The notes under the pieces: generated by a model
Databases searched by the model: none
What the model saw: only the letters and a program-made list of their open reading frames with translations
What the model was told of the DNA's origin: nothing
Shown: positions 14,661-22,376 of the stretch, piece by piece
Layout: each line of letters starts with the position of its first letter
How positions within the stretch are numbered: position 1 is the first letter of the stretch
Assembly (NCBI GenBank): GCA_019634245.1
Contig: JAHQVR010000158.1
Coordinates: 1-22,376 of the forward strand
Direction: 5' to 3'
Length of the DNA stretch: 22,376 nt
Source of the DNA: Gammaproteobacteria bacterium
GTDB taxonomy: Bacteria; Pseudomonadota; Gammaproteobacteria; Granulosicoccales; Granulosicoccaceae
Translations under genes and position numbers: made by a program

Positions 14661-15404
14661 CTAGAACTTAAACCCTTTGTGTAAAGCCACCACGCCTCCG
14701 GTGAAATTCTGATACTCAGCCCGGTCAAACCCCGCCTCGGTCATCATGCTTTTTAATGTGTTCTGGTCGGGGTGCATACGAATGGATTCAGCTAGATACT
14801 TATAACTTTCGGCATCATTAGCCACGAGCTTGCCCATCATAGGTAAAGCTGTGAACGAATAGGCATCATAGGCTTTACTCAGCAGAGGTAGCACGGGTTT
14901 GGAAAATTCCAATATCAACAAACGACCACCCGGCTTCAACACTCGATACATCGATGTCAGAGCTTTGTTCTTGTCGGTGACATTACGCAACCCAAAAGCA
15001 ATAGTGATGCAATCAAAATGATTGTCCTCAAAGGGTAAGCATTCTGCATTTGCCTGCGCATAGCTCACATTACTAAGTAGCCCTTCATTCACCAAACGGT
15101 TGCGCCCTTCGCCCAGCATAGCGGCGTTGATATCGGCTAACCAAACGTGTCCTGTTGACCCAACCCGTTTAGCAAATTTTCTGGCCAGATCTCCGGTACC
15201 ACCGGCTATGTCCAGTACCTGATGTCCCGGGCGTACCGCGGACTGTTCGATGGTCGCTTGCTTCCAAAGTCGATGCACGCCAAACGACATCAGATCGTTC
15301 ATGACATCGTACTTACTCGCAACTGAATCAAACACACCACGAACAAGCGTCGCCTTCTTATCCGCGTCTACCGTTTGGTAGCCAAAATGTGTTTTGTCAT
15401 TCAT
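14661..15404 (-). CDS. ubiE: UbiE, demethoxyubiquinol/demethylmenaquinol C-methyltransferase
   Basis: A 247-residue SAM-dependent methyltransferase that adds the C-methyl group to the ring of 2-polyprenyl-6-methoxy-benzoquinol (and of demethylmenaquinol if present). Signature segments: [38 protein letters not shown] region at the N-terminus, where THFG and F-SVA-KYDVMND are UbiE hallmarks; SAM motif [13 protein letters not shown] (63-74); ANAECLPF and [32 protein letters not shown]; and C-terminal ALHKGFKF. Length matches E. coli UbiE (251). The gene is 32 bp after the DUF971 gene and 35 bp before ubiJ. The start ATG at 15404 gives the family N-terminus. Confidence 0.97.
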   Translation of the reverse strand: MNDKTHFGYQTVDADKKATLVRGVFDSVASKYDVMNDLMSFGVHRLWKQATIEQSAVRPGHQVLDIAGGTGDLARKFAKRVGSTGHVWLADINAAMLGEGRNRLVNEGLLSNVSYAQANAECLPFEDNHFDCITIAFGLRNVTDKNKALTSMYRVLKPGGRLLILEFSKPVLPLLSKAYDAYSFTALPMMGKLVANDAESYKYLAESIRMHPDQNTLKSMMTEAGFDRAEYQNFTGGVVALHKGFKF

Positions 15405-15436
15405 CGTTACGACCTTACGATTTCGTTTTTAGGCGT

Positions 15437-15799
15437 TTATTCTTTACGCGGTTCTCGACAATGGCCCGCAGCTTCCAGTCGCGCCAGATAGTCTTGCCAG
15501 TTTTGCTCGTAATGTTGACCAAGTGCGTATAGATAATCCCAACGGAAAATCCCCGTGTTGTGACCATCGTCAAAATGAATCTTAATGCCATAATTTCCTG
15601 ATGGTGTGATCGATTCGATATTGACATTTTCCTTACCTACCTGCAGCACTTCCTGCCCAGGCCCATGGCCCTGTACTTCGGCAGAGGGTGAATTCACACG
15701 CAAATATTCACACGTTAAATTACAGGAATAGCCATCATCAAAATCCAATTCGAGCACGTGACTTTTTTGATGCAATTTAATCGTTGTAGGTCTGGCCAA
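15437..15799 (-). CDS. DUF971 (GBBH-like N-terminal domain) protein
   Basis: A 120-residue single-domain DUF971 protein, related to the N-terminal domain of gamma-butyrobetaine hydroxylase. Family segments: PTTIKLHQKSHVLELDFDDG, NLTCEYLRVNSPSAEVQGHG (the CEYLR-SPSAE core), GKENVNIESITPSGNYGIKIHFDDGHNTGIFRWDYL, and a C-terminal YLARLEAAG. The function is unknown; some relatives take part in iron-sulfur or related maturation, which I do not assert here. The start is TTG at 15799, with GGGAG about 9 nt upstream on the minus strand. It sits between hslU (29 bp) and ubiE (32 bp), a place this gene often holds in gammaproteobacteria. Confidence 0.92.
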   Translation of the reverse strand: MARPTTIKLHQKSHVLELDFDDGYSCNLTCEYLRVNSPSAEVQGHGPGQEVLQVGKENVNIESITPSGNYGIKIHFDDGHNTGIFRWDYLYALGQHYEQNWQDYLARLEAAGHCREPRKE

Positions 15800-15828
15800 C
15801 TGGGTTCGCTCCCTTCTATTCGAAAAAA

Positions 15829-17160
15829 CTACAAAATATAGCGGCTTAAATCTGTGTCTTCTACGAGATCGCCAAGATTATCGTTCACATAGCCAGCGTC
15901 CACTGTTATCGTAGCGCCACTGTTATCGGCTGCGTCAAAAGAAGCATTTTCAAGTAGGCGCTCCATCACAGTATGCAGCCGCCGCGCACCGATATTCTCG
16001 GTAGATTCATTCACTTGCCAGGCAACTTCGGCAATTTTAGAAATTCCGTCGTCGGTAAAACTGACATCTACTTGCTCTGTTTTCAAAAGTGCGATTGCTT
16101 GCTCGGTTAGTGAAGCGTCAGGTTCGGTCAATATGCGTTCAAATTCTTTGTTACTCAGTGCGTCGAGTTCTACCCGAATGGGTAAACGCCCTTGTAATTC
16201 AGGAATGAGATCGGACGGATTGGATAAATGAAAAGCACCCGAGGCGATGAATAGAATATGGTCGGTTTTTACCATGCCAAATTTAGTGGAGACGGTACAG
16301 CCCTCCACCAACGGTAACAGATCACGCTGTACGCCTTCTCGCGACACTTCACCACTGCCCGTACGTTCATTTCCACGCGCTACTTTGTCGATCTCATCAA
16401 TGAAAACAATGCCATTTTGTTCGATATTATTTAATGCCTGGGATTTCAAGTCATCATCGTTGATCAGCTTCATGGCTTCCTCTTCAATCAACAACTTCAT
16501 TGCATCGACAACTTGCAACTTTCGCTTGTTGGTTTTATCTCCACCTAAGTTTTGAAACATACCTTGAAGCTGTTGAGACATTTCTTCCATGCCCGGTGGC
16601 GCCATAATTTCCACCCCCATCGTATTCACAGCGACATCAATCTCTATTTCCATATCATCGAGGTCGCCTTCTCGAAGTTTTTTTCGAAATTTTTGGCGAG
16701 TGGCATTGTCTTCGGTTTCAACCACATTAAACCCTGCGCCACGAGCTGGTGGTAACAACACATCCAATACACGTTCTTCTGCGGCATCTTCGGCCCGATT
16801 ACGAACGCGCTTCATCTCGCGCTCTCGGGTTTCTTTCAGCGCCACATCTGCCAAGTCTCGGATGATGGATTCAACATCACGCCCCACATAACCCACCTCA
16901 GTAAATTTGGTGGCCTCAACTTTAATAAAGGGAGCGTTGGCTAATTTGGACAAACGCCGGGCTATTTCAGTTTTACCTACACCCGTGGGCCCAATCATCA
17001 GAATATTTTTAGGTGTTATTTCATTGCGCAGATCTTCACTGACCTGCATCCGGCGCCAACGATTCCGCAGCGCGATAGCCACAGAACGCTTGGCGCGATG
17101 CTGGCCGACAATGAATTTATCCAGCTCCTGGACAATCTCTCTGGGAGTCATTTGTGACAT
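15829..17160 (-). CDS. hslU: HslU, ATPase subunit of the HslUV protease
   Basis: A 443-residue AAA+ unfoldase of the HslUV (ClpYQ) protease in the cytoplasm; it unfolds substrates and feeds them to HslV. Features: N-terminal [16 protein letters not shown], Walker A GPTGVGKT (57-64), pore loop GYVGRD (90-95), an intermediate (I) domain of about 110-230 rich in charged residues, Walker B FIDEID (253-258), sensor 2 with [11 protein letters not shown], and the C-terminal DLSRYIL, whose end docks into HslV. Length equals the E. coli protein (443). It starts 6 bp after hslV. HslUV is heat-shock controlled in E. coli; I could not find a sigma-32 promoter here. Confidence 0.98.
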   Translation of the reverse strand: MSQMTPREIVQELDKFIVGQHRAKRSVAIALRNRWRRMQVSEDLRNEITPKNILMIGPTGVGKTEIARRLSKLANAPFIKVEATKFTEVGYVGRDVESIIRDLADVALKETREREMKRVRNRAEDAAEERVLDVLLPPARGAGFNVVETEDNATRQKFRKKLREGDLDDMEIEIDVAVNTMGVEIMAPPGMEEMSQQLQGMFQNLGGDKTNKRKLQVVDAMKLLIEEEAMKLINDDDLKSQALNNIEQNGIVFIDEIDKVARGNERTGSGEVSREGVQRDLLPLVEGCTVSTKFGMVKTDHILFIASGAFHLSNPSDLIPELQGRLPIRVELDALSNKEFERILTEPDASLTEQAIALLKTEQVDVSFTDDGISKIAEVAWQVNESTENIGARRLHTVMERLLENASFDAADNSGATITVDAGYVNDNLGDLVEDTDLSRYIL

Positions 17161-17166
17161 GGTTAA

Positions 17167-17709
17167 TTAACTGGTTTTTAGTGTTTCAATACTTAAATTA
17201 GTGTTGGTGTAAATACAAATATCTGCTGCGGTTTGCAAACTGAAACGAACAATCGATTCGGCATCGAGTTCGGTGTGCTGCAACAACGCTCGAGCGGCGG
17301 CTTTGGCATAGTCTCCACCCGAGCCCATGGCAATCAATCCGTCCTCCGGTTCTATAACATCACCATTTCCGGTAATGATCAGCGAATCTTTCTCATCAGC
17401 CACGGCCAACAAGGCTTCCAAACGCCGCAACATTCTGTCGGTACGCCAATCCTTCGCCAGCTCTACTGCGGCACGGGTCAAATGACCACCGTGAGCTTCG
17501 AGTTTGCCCTCAAAACGCTCAAACAATGTGAATGCATCCGCAGTTCCGCCAGCGAAACCCGCGAGCACTTTATCTTTGTACAAGCGACGCACTTTCCGAG
17601 CATTACCTTTCATGACGACATTGCCCAGGCTCACCTGACCATCACCACCCATCACGACTTGATCCCCTCGTCGGATCGAGCAGATGGTTGTTCCTCGAAA
17701 TTGCTCCAA
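17167..17709 (-). CDS. hslV: HslV, peptidase subunit of the HslUV protease
   Basis: A 180-residue Thr-dependent peptidase, proteasome beta-type, forming a double hexamer capped by HslU. The TTG start at 17709 gives [24 protein letters not shown]: the catalytic Thr is residue 7, not residue 2 as in E. coli, so a short propeptide (MEQFRG) must be removed; similar MEQ..G starts occur in betaproteobacterial HslV. Other conserved parts: [81 protein letters not shown], and a C-terminal DICIYTN. GGGGGA lies about 6-12 nt before the TTG. First gene of the run hslU-DUF971-ubiE-ubiJ-ubiB. The 189-bp region to the divergent 17899 gene should hold both promoters; none is clear. Confidence 0.97.
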   Translation of the reverse strand: MEQFRGTTICSIRRGDQVVMGGDGQVSLGNVVMKGNARKVRRLYKDKVLAGFAGGTADAFTLFERFEGKLEAHGGHLTRAAVELAKDWRTDRMLRRLEALLAVADEKDSLIITGNGDVIEPEDGLIAMGSGGDYAKAAARALLQHTELDAESIVRFSLQTAADICIYTNTNLSIETLKTS

Positions 17710-17898
17710 AACCTATCCCCCGCTAGCCCCTGGCCCTAATGCCGCTGAGTGCAACTGAACCCGCAAAACCGCTGCAAACGGATGCTCTCAAACCGTAAAT
17801 GCCCAGGCTCTAGTGTAACTGTTGTTGAGACCCAGAAAACGTGATCAATGCTGTGTTAGCCTCCGTAGTGCGAATCTAACACCATCAACTCACCAAAC

Positions 17899-19398
17899 AT
17901 GTCGCTGATTGTTCCACAACGTCGTGCTGCACTGTCACACAGCTTTCCTATGGAGGCTAATCGAGCCTCCTCCTGGTTGGCATCATTACGACCTCTACAC
18001 TCGACAAGCGATGCCCGCGAGGTGCTGCGCGGCCTAAAGCACAGCAATCGGCTGTCCGCAAGCACTCGCGAACGTCGAGCCGTCATGGAATGCTTCATTC
18101 CAGTATTAGCTGACTTACACGAGCATCTCAGCGAGCAGTGTTTGGCACAGCCACTACCACTGACCACAGAATTTCAATCGGCGGCAACGCTATTAGGGAA
18201 TCTGCTTCGTGAAGAAGCCTACACCTATAAAATTCTGGTATCCGAGGAACCCGAGCCCAAGGCGTTAGAAATCAGCTTGGCGCTGTATGCATTAGTGAAA
18301 CACACAGAGTTGTCTGTACACACTTACCGCACGATTTCGAATGACATTCTTCAAGATGCTCAGCAACTGTTTGCGCTGGCCGAGCGACAAAAAATTCTAG
18401 AATCCGACACCGGCACCATACCGATCAGCCACCAATACGCCTATATGTTGTTGCTGTCACTCGCCGACACCTATCAAGTCAGGGTTCGGCAAATGCCACT
18501 ACTGTTGTCTTTTTTACAAGAAAACCTCGATTGCGCTAAGTTACTCTCCGAAGCACCCGATGCATCGACCTATTCAACCATTGCCATTGAACTGGGAAAA
18601 TCAATCCAACCAGCCGCGGCCGCCAGTTTGTTGACCAAACCCAACGGGTCAACTCGATGGCTCGATCTCAAGCCCATTAACCAACGCATCGTGGCAAAAA
18701 TGAATGCCGCGCAATCGAATCCAACACCGACATTAGGCGCTGACACTTTGGAAAAGCGAACACTCGCTCGATTGCAAATGGCGTTCAATCGGAATCGCCG
18801 TCGTAGGAGCGCACGATCCATTACTCACACCTCCATCCCGGCGCTGTTCGGACACCAGGAAATTTGTGCCGCCATAGCTATGGTTGATCGGCTGGATGAA
18901 ACTGCGAGCATGCCGGGAGAACCCGTGGAACGATCCCAGGAGGACCTGGAGGCGCTCTATACCGAACATACGGGTTGGTTAGTCACCAATCATTCGACAC
19001 ATGGGCTGTGTCTTTCCCACTCTCAATGTTTACCTGGAACCGTGCAAGTCGGTCAGTTACTCGGTTTACCCGGTGCTACCCAAACCCGCCTAGCGGTAGT
19101 GCGCTGGATGAAAGCCACAGACCAGTCCGCGATCACACTCGGGGCGGAACTACTGTCCAAGTCTGTCATGGCTGTGTCGATTAGCCAGGATGACAGTGAG
19201 TTGGCTGAAGACAACGGCCTGATCTTCGCTTGTAAAGTGCATGATACGGTTGTGCAAACCATCATGCTGCCAGCCTACCGATTTAAGGAGAATGACTCCT
19301 TAACAGTGAAGCGCAAACTCAAATCCCGCAAAGTGCAACTGGGCAGCTGCCTCCAACACAATGGATTATTTGGACACTTTGTGCTCTCTGGTATCTAA
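17899..19398 (+). CDS. 499-residue protein with degenerate PilZ-like C-terminus
   Basis: No confident family name. Residues 1-285 are mostly alpha-helical and hydrophilic, with no signal peptide or membrane segment. An arginine cluster (FNRNRRRRSAR, 296-306) is followed by a beta-rich C-terminal part: WLVTNHSTHGLCL (360-372) has the N-x-S-x-x-G pattern of PilZ c-di-GMP-binding domains, then VQVGQLLGL, RLAVVRWMK and TLGAELLS, the usual strand order. The RxxxR half of the PilZ signature may be the arginine cluster, but it lies about 60 residues before the NxSxxG, further than normal, so c-di-GMP binding is uncertain. A further beta segment closes the protein (about 440-499). The ATG at 17899 has no clear ribosome binding site; M18 at 17950 is an alternative. 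It is divergent from hslV and convergent with xerC. Confidence 0.65.
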   Translation: MSLIVPQRRAALSHSFPMEANRASSWLASLRPLHSTSDAREVLRGLKHSNRLSASTRERRAVMECFIPVLADLHEHLSEQCLAQPLPLTTEFQSAATLLGNLLREEAYTYKILVSEEPEPKALEISLALYALVKHTELSVHTYRTISNDILQDAQQLFALAERQKILESDTGTIPISHQYAYMLLLSLADTYQVRVRQMPLLLSFLQENLDCAKLLSEAPDASTYSTIAIELGKSIQPAAAASLLTKPNGSTRWLDLKPINQRIVAKMNAAQSNPTPTLGADTLEKRTLARLQMAFNRNRRRRSARSITHTSIPALFGHQEICAAIAMVDRLDETASMPGEPVERSQEDLEALYTEHTGWLVTNHSTHGLCLSHSQCLPGTVQVGQLLGLPGATQTRLAVVRWMKATDQSAITLGAELLSKSVMAVSISQDDSELAEDNGLIFACKVHDTVVQTIMLPAYRFKENDSLTVKRKLKSRKVQLGSCLQHNGLFGHFVLSGI

Positions 19399-19414
19399 GC
19401 GTTACTCTTAGATG

Positions 19415-19457
19415 GGGAACGTCCCAAGGGTATTTTTAGCTACCCCTTGAATAAGGG
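19415..19457. terminator. Convergent intergenic hairpins, possible bidirectional terminator
   Basis: The 59-bp gap between the 499-residue protein gene and xerC holds a short stem TGGG(G)A-ACG-TCCCA (about 19414-19424) and a CCCTT (19444-19448) / AAGGG (19453-19457) stem with a GAAT loop. AAGGGTA at 19426-19432 could pair instead with TACCCCTT. The plus strand has TTTTT at 19433-19437 and a T-rich stretch after 19457. Stems are short; a terminator is likely from position but weakly supported. Confidence 0.4.
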
Positions 19458-20372
19458 TTAATTCTTTTCGGTGACTCGATTACTTCTCGCTCTGGGGTGA
19501 GCCTCGTCGTACACCTGCGCCAGATGTTGAAAATCAAGATGAGTATAGATTTGCGTAGTGCTAATATCCGCATGACCCAGCAATTCTTGCACTGCCCGTA
19601 AGTCACCGCTGCTCTCCAATAAATGGCTGGCAAACGAATGCCGAAGCATATGTGGATAGCAATCTCTCTTTAACCCTTGTGATTCAGCCAACTTTTTCAG
19701 ACGCATTTGTACTGTTCTGGGTGCTATGCGTTTACCTCGCGAGCTCAAAAAAACCGCCGTGCCATCAGAACCGGGCAAGGTTCGTCGATAACTCAACCAT
19801 TTATTGATAGCTTCAACCGCATGCGAACCCACCGGAAGATCTCGAGTTTTTCCACCCTTACCTGTAACCCGCACCTGACCGACACTTAAATCCAGATCGG
19901 CCAAATCGATATTCACAAGTTCCGCCAATCGCAACCCGGATGAGTAGATTAATTCAAACATCGCAAGATCCCGACAAATCATGGGATCGGTCAAGTTCTG
20001 GCTAAGCAGTCGACTCACTTCATCGGGATCAAGCGTGGCAGGCAACGCCTTTTTATCCTTGGGGGCCAGAATATCAGTGGCCGGGTTTGCCGATGCACGG
20101 CCCATCTTCATTAAGTAGTTGTACAAACCACGCACGGCCGAGAGCCGTCGAGCGAGTGATCTGCCAGCAATGCCATTGCGGTGCTGCTCAGCGATGATCG
20201 AGCGGACATCGTTGCCCGTGACCGATTGCCAATTTTCAAGTTGCCTGTCTTCAGCCGATTTTGCGATGGCGTTTAGATCCCGCGAATAGTTACTCACCGT
20301 ATGCGGTGAACAACGCCGAGCAACTTTGAGCTCCTCAAGATAATCATCAATAGCAGCATTGAAATCGGCCAT
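19458..20372 (-). CDS. xerC: XerC, site-specific tyrosine recombinase
   Basis: A 304-residue tyrosine recombinase that, with XerD, resolves chromosome dimers at dif. All catalytic residues are visible: R148 in SSGLRLAEL, K172 in GKGGKTR, H241 and R244 in HMLRHSFA, H267 in LLGHADIS and the nucleophile Y276 in IYTHL. The N-terminal SAM-like core-binding domain (about 1-95, with SPHTVSNYSRDL) is present. XerC rather than XerD or a phage integrase is indicated by length and by the DUF484/lysA neighbourhood. ATG at 20372 is preferred to GTG at 20378: GGAG lies about 8 nt before the ATG but only 2 nt before the GTG. It follows DUF484 with about 15 bp between. Confidence 0.95.
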   Translation of the reverse strand: MADFNAAIDDYLEELKVARRCSPHTVSNYSRDLNAIAKSAEDRQLENWQSVTGNDVRSIIAEQHRNGIAGRSLARRLSAVRGLYNYLMKMGRASANPATDILAPKDKKALPATLDPDEVSRLLSQNLTDPMICRDLAMFELIYSSGLRLAELVNIDLADLDLSVGQVRVTGKGGKTRDLPVGSHAVEAINKWLSYRRTLPGSDGTAVFLSSRGKRIAPRTVQMRLKKLAESQGLKRDCYPHMLRHSFASHLLESSGDLRAVQELLGHADISTTQIYTHLDFQHLAQVYDEAHPRARSNRVTEKN

Positions 20373-20387
20373 AGCCACTTCTCCGGT

Positions 20388-21089
20388 TTACTGCAAAAAT
20401 GTGTGTACGCGGCGACTGAGCACTTCACCTAGTTGATTTAAGAACATAACGCCCTTCCCAGAGGCAAATCGGTGCTCATCTCGGCTGGTCAGCACCAGTA
20501 AACCCAGCTCTTTTTCATAAAACAGAGGAATGATGGCTGCAGAAGCCAGCTCCAATGGGGCCTCCCGAGTTAGCACCGCCATTTGGGCTTCAGTGGGTTC
20601 ACCACATAGGGTGTCGCGCTTTTCAAAAAGTGCTTGGAAAGCGTCGTAGTCTTCACCCGCTGTTGCTAACCACTGATACTCTTTGTGCTCATCGGTAACG
20701 GCATTTTCATCTGGTTGCATTAACACCAGGCGTACATCATCGGCGTTAAAGTTATCGATGAGACTGTCCCGCGTCAATGAAACCACGTCGGTGATCGATT
20801 GGGCCGAGATCAGCTCTTGAATCAAGCTATGCAAACGCTGATGGAGCTGCTCATTGTCGCGAGCCACCGAGATTAGATCGTGCAGACTGGATTCTAACGT
20901 GGCGCATTTGCTTCTCAGCACGCTCACTTGCTTTTCGATCAACGACACGGCACCACCGGTGTGATGCGGGATTCTCAGCCGAGGCAAGACGTCGGAATTT
21001 TGGTTGAAAAAATCAGGATTTAAACGCAAAAACCGTACAACAGCGTCAGCGTCCAGACGCCTTCCTGCATCGATTGGTTCGGATTGCAT
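20388..21089 (-). CDS. DUF484 family protein
   Basis: A 233-residue cytoplasmic DUF484 protein (YigA-like), commonly found next to xerC in gammaproteobacteria. The N-terminal helical part has LDADAVVRFLRLNPDFFNQNSDVLPRLRIPH region and GGAVSLIEKQVSVLRSKCATLE, the most recognisable family segment (ADxVxxFLRxxPDFF...LxxLxxPH...GAVSLxExQxxxLR). A heptad-like helix (about 55-90) leads to a GAF-like domain (about 90-230, with AAIIPLFYEKELGLLVLTSRDEHRFASGKGVMFLNQLGEVLSRR region). No chemical function is known; ligand binding through the GAF-like part is inference. It probably forms a transcription unit with xerC downstream. The upstream 189 bp separate it from lysA and hold a candidate promoter. Confidence 0.92.
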   Translation of the reverse strand: MQSEPIDAGRRLDADAVVRFLRLNPDFFNQNSDVLPRLRIPHHTGGAVSLIEKQVSVLRSKCATLESSLHDLISVARDNEQLHQRLHSLIQELISAQSITDVVSLTRDSLIDNFNADDVRLVLMQPDENAVTDEHKEYQWLATAGEDYDAFQALFEKRDTLCGEPTEAQMAVLTREAPLELASAAIIPLFYEKELGLLVLTSRDEHRFASGKGVMFLNQLGEVLSRRVHTFLQ

Positions 21090-21207
21090 GGCTTGATATT
21101 CTTGTTTGACCCACTTGAAGAGTAGAACAAGAGTTCGTCATTTCAATTTTTCCGTGCCAACTTTGCGGGTTTCGAAGCTCAAAAAGAGTAAAACTTTGGA
21201 AAGCTTT

Positions 21208-21236
21208 GGTACAAGCTCAGATTTGATTATTGTCAA
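21208..21236 (-). promoter_or_regulatory. Candidate promoter for DUF484-xerC
   Basis: On the minus strand a perfect -35 TTGACA (21236-21231) is followed after 17 bp by TGTACC (21213-21208), a poor -10 (3 of 6). It lies in the 189-bp gap between lysA and DUF484, about 120 bp before the DUF484 start. The ideal -35 makes it worth noting; the weak -10 keeps confidence low. Confidence 0.35.
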
Positions 21237-21278
21237 GCGCTAAAAAGGCTCTAATGACACCGAACCGACTACCTCAAG

Positions 21279-22376
21279 TTAAGGTAAGGGATGCTCATTC
21301 ACGAACAAAGACTCAACACTTTCCCGCTCTCTAGCGACATGTACAGTATCCCCAAACACCAATAATTCCGCGGCCCGCCCACGGGTGTTGTAGTTAGAAC
21401 TCATCACAAAGGCATAGGCGCCAGATGATCTGACCGCCAAATAATCCCCTTCCGCAATGGCTAACGCCCGATCCTTTCCTAAAAAGTCGGCCGACTCACA
21501 GACCGGGCCAACGACATCGTAGTCTTGTGCCGGCCGCTCATTGGTCTCAACAGGCTCAATGGCTTGCCAAGCACTGTATAAAGAGGGGCGGATAAGATCA
21601 TTCATGGCCGCATCGACAACCGCGAAGTGTTTTTCTTCATTGCTTTTTAAATACTCCACTCGAGTGAGCAACACACCGGCTGGGCCCACAACCGCTCTAC
21701 CCGGTTCCACCAGCACTTCTAGGTTTCGTTCACCCAATGCTGCGAGTACGCGTTTCGCCCAATCTTGAATATCCAACGGAGTTTCATCCTGGTAGCAAAT
21801 TCCCTGGCCCCCACCCACATCAATATGGGAGAGCGAGATACCTTGAGCATTTAAGTCATCCACCAATTCCAATAACCGATTCAGAGCATCCACATAGGGC
21901 TCGACGCTGGTGAGCTGAGAACCGATGTGACAATCCACACCTTGAACATCAAGCCACTGATCAGCCGCGGCTCGCGGGTAGAGTTGCTTGGCGTCTTCAA
22001 CGCTGATTCCAAACTTGTTCTCTTTCAGCCCTGTAGAGATGTAAGGATGGGTTTGTGCATCAACATCCGGATTTATACGTAACGATATGGGGGCGATCGT
22101 TTGCTCAGCCTTGGCAATAGCCGATAGACGATCAAGCTCCGCCGCTGATTCGACATTGAAGCAGCGTATTCCTGCTTTCAGTGCTTGTGTAATTTCGCTG
22201 TGGGTTTTACCCACCCCTGAGAACACTACTTTCTCTGGTGTACCGCCAGCGGCTAATACGCGCGCAAACTCACCACCAGATACGATGTCAAAACCAGAGC
22301 CTAGTTTTGCCAACGCACTTAGTACAGCCAGATTGGAATTCGCCTTAACCGCATAGCAAATTAAATGCGGATGGTC
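21279..22376 (-). CDS. lysA: Diaminopimelate decarboxylase, partial
   Basis: PLP-dependent enzyme that decarboxylates meso-diaminopimelate to L-lysine, the last step of lysine synthesis. The gene is cut by the right edge: the frame stays open to the last base, so about 365 of the usual ~415 residues are seen and the TTG at 22313 is not the start. At the edge the reading DHPHLICYAVKANSNLAVL contains the PLP lysine (YAVKAN, 11th visible residue). Then LGSGFDIVSGGE, FSGVGKTHSEI, RINPDVDAQTHPYISTGLKENKFG, CHIGSQ, HIDVGGGQGICY (phosphate loop), VEPGRAVVGPAGVLLT, the substrate-contacting GPVCESAD and C-terminal SSGAYAFVMSSNYNTR with the active-site Tyr. Fold-type III alanine-racemase-like barrel followed by a beta domain. 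The dapF gene expected just downstream is not present. Confidence 0.97.
   Translation of the reverse strand, partial: DHPHLICYAVKANSNLAVLSALAKLGSGFDIVSGGEFARVLAAGGTPEKVVFSGVGKTHSEITQALKAGIRCFNVESAAELDRLSAIAKAEQTIAPISLRINPDVDAQTHPYISTGLKENKFGISVEDAKQLYPRAAADQWLDVQGVDCHIGSQLTSVEPYVDALNRLLELVDDLNAQGISLSHIDVGGGQGICYQDETPLDIQDWAKRVLAALGERNLEVLVEPGRAVVGPAGVLLTRVEYLKSNEEKHFAVVDAAMNDLIRPSLYSAWQAIEPVETNERPAQDYDVVGPVCESADFLGKDRALAIAEGDYLAVRSSGAYAFVMSSNYNTRGRAAELLVFGDTVHVARERESVESLFVNEHPLP

Noticed and set aside
17233..17739. 168-residue plus-strand frame
   Set aside because: Antisense to hslV, whose conserved motifs are unmistakable.
17710..17898. Sigma-32 heat-shock promoter before hslV
   Set aside because: No CTTGAA-like -35 with a CCCCAT-like -10 at 13-15 bp was found on the minus strand; heat control remains possible but is not visible.

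Overview
The window looks like a chromosome segment from a free-living, probably aquatic gammaproteobacterium outside the Enterobacterales. It carries the gammaproteobacterial run hslV-hslU-DUF971-ubiE-ubiJ-ubiB, the lysA/DUF484/xerC neighbourhood, uvrD behind a near-ideal LexA box, and hflK-hflC. Base composition is close to even, with no obvious island of foreign composition. Several genes start with TTG or GTG (matB, the DMT transporter, hslV, the DUF971 gene, ubiB, the GFA gene). I see no rRNA, tRNA, CRISPR array, transposase or prophage gene.

Positions 1-1514: the 3' part of a LOG-family nucleotide-processing gene; a 372-bp gap that can fold just before the next start; a small predicted secreted protein; and a first cluster of a short quasi-palindromic repeat (core GGGTCSGACC). 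Positions 1515-5363, plus strand: a tightly packed set of a DUF6502 protein (likely DNA-binding), a lipoprotein with a Gly/Ser/Asp/Thr-rich linker and a flavodoxin-like protein, followed after 71 bp by a malonyl-CoA synthetase. A UUCG hairpin with a T-run, oriented for the minus strand, separates this block from the next.

Positions 5451-12226, minus strand: uvrD, a DMT-family transporter and a DUF1203 protein; upstream of uvrD an unrecognised 103-residue protein; then the second repeat cluster, a GFA-fold protein, and hflC and hflK. Positions 12362-17709, minus strand: the operon hslV-hslU-DUF971-ubiE-ubiJ-ubiB, joining an ATP-dependent protease to aerobic ubiquinone synthesis. Position 17899 onward: a divergently transcribed 499-residue protein with a degenerate PilZ-like C-terminus, convergent with xerC. 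Upstream of xerC on the minus strand are DUF484 and lysA, the latter cut by the window edge. The dapF gene that often sits between lysA and DUF484 is absent.

Most of the window is housekeeping. The least explained parts are the two repeat clusters, which share one layout (two forward copies facing two reverse copies), the DUF6502/lipoprotein/flavodoxin cluster, the PilZ-like protein and the folded leader at 640-767. I do not see a clear, complete new defence or metabolic system here.
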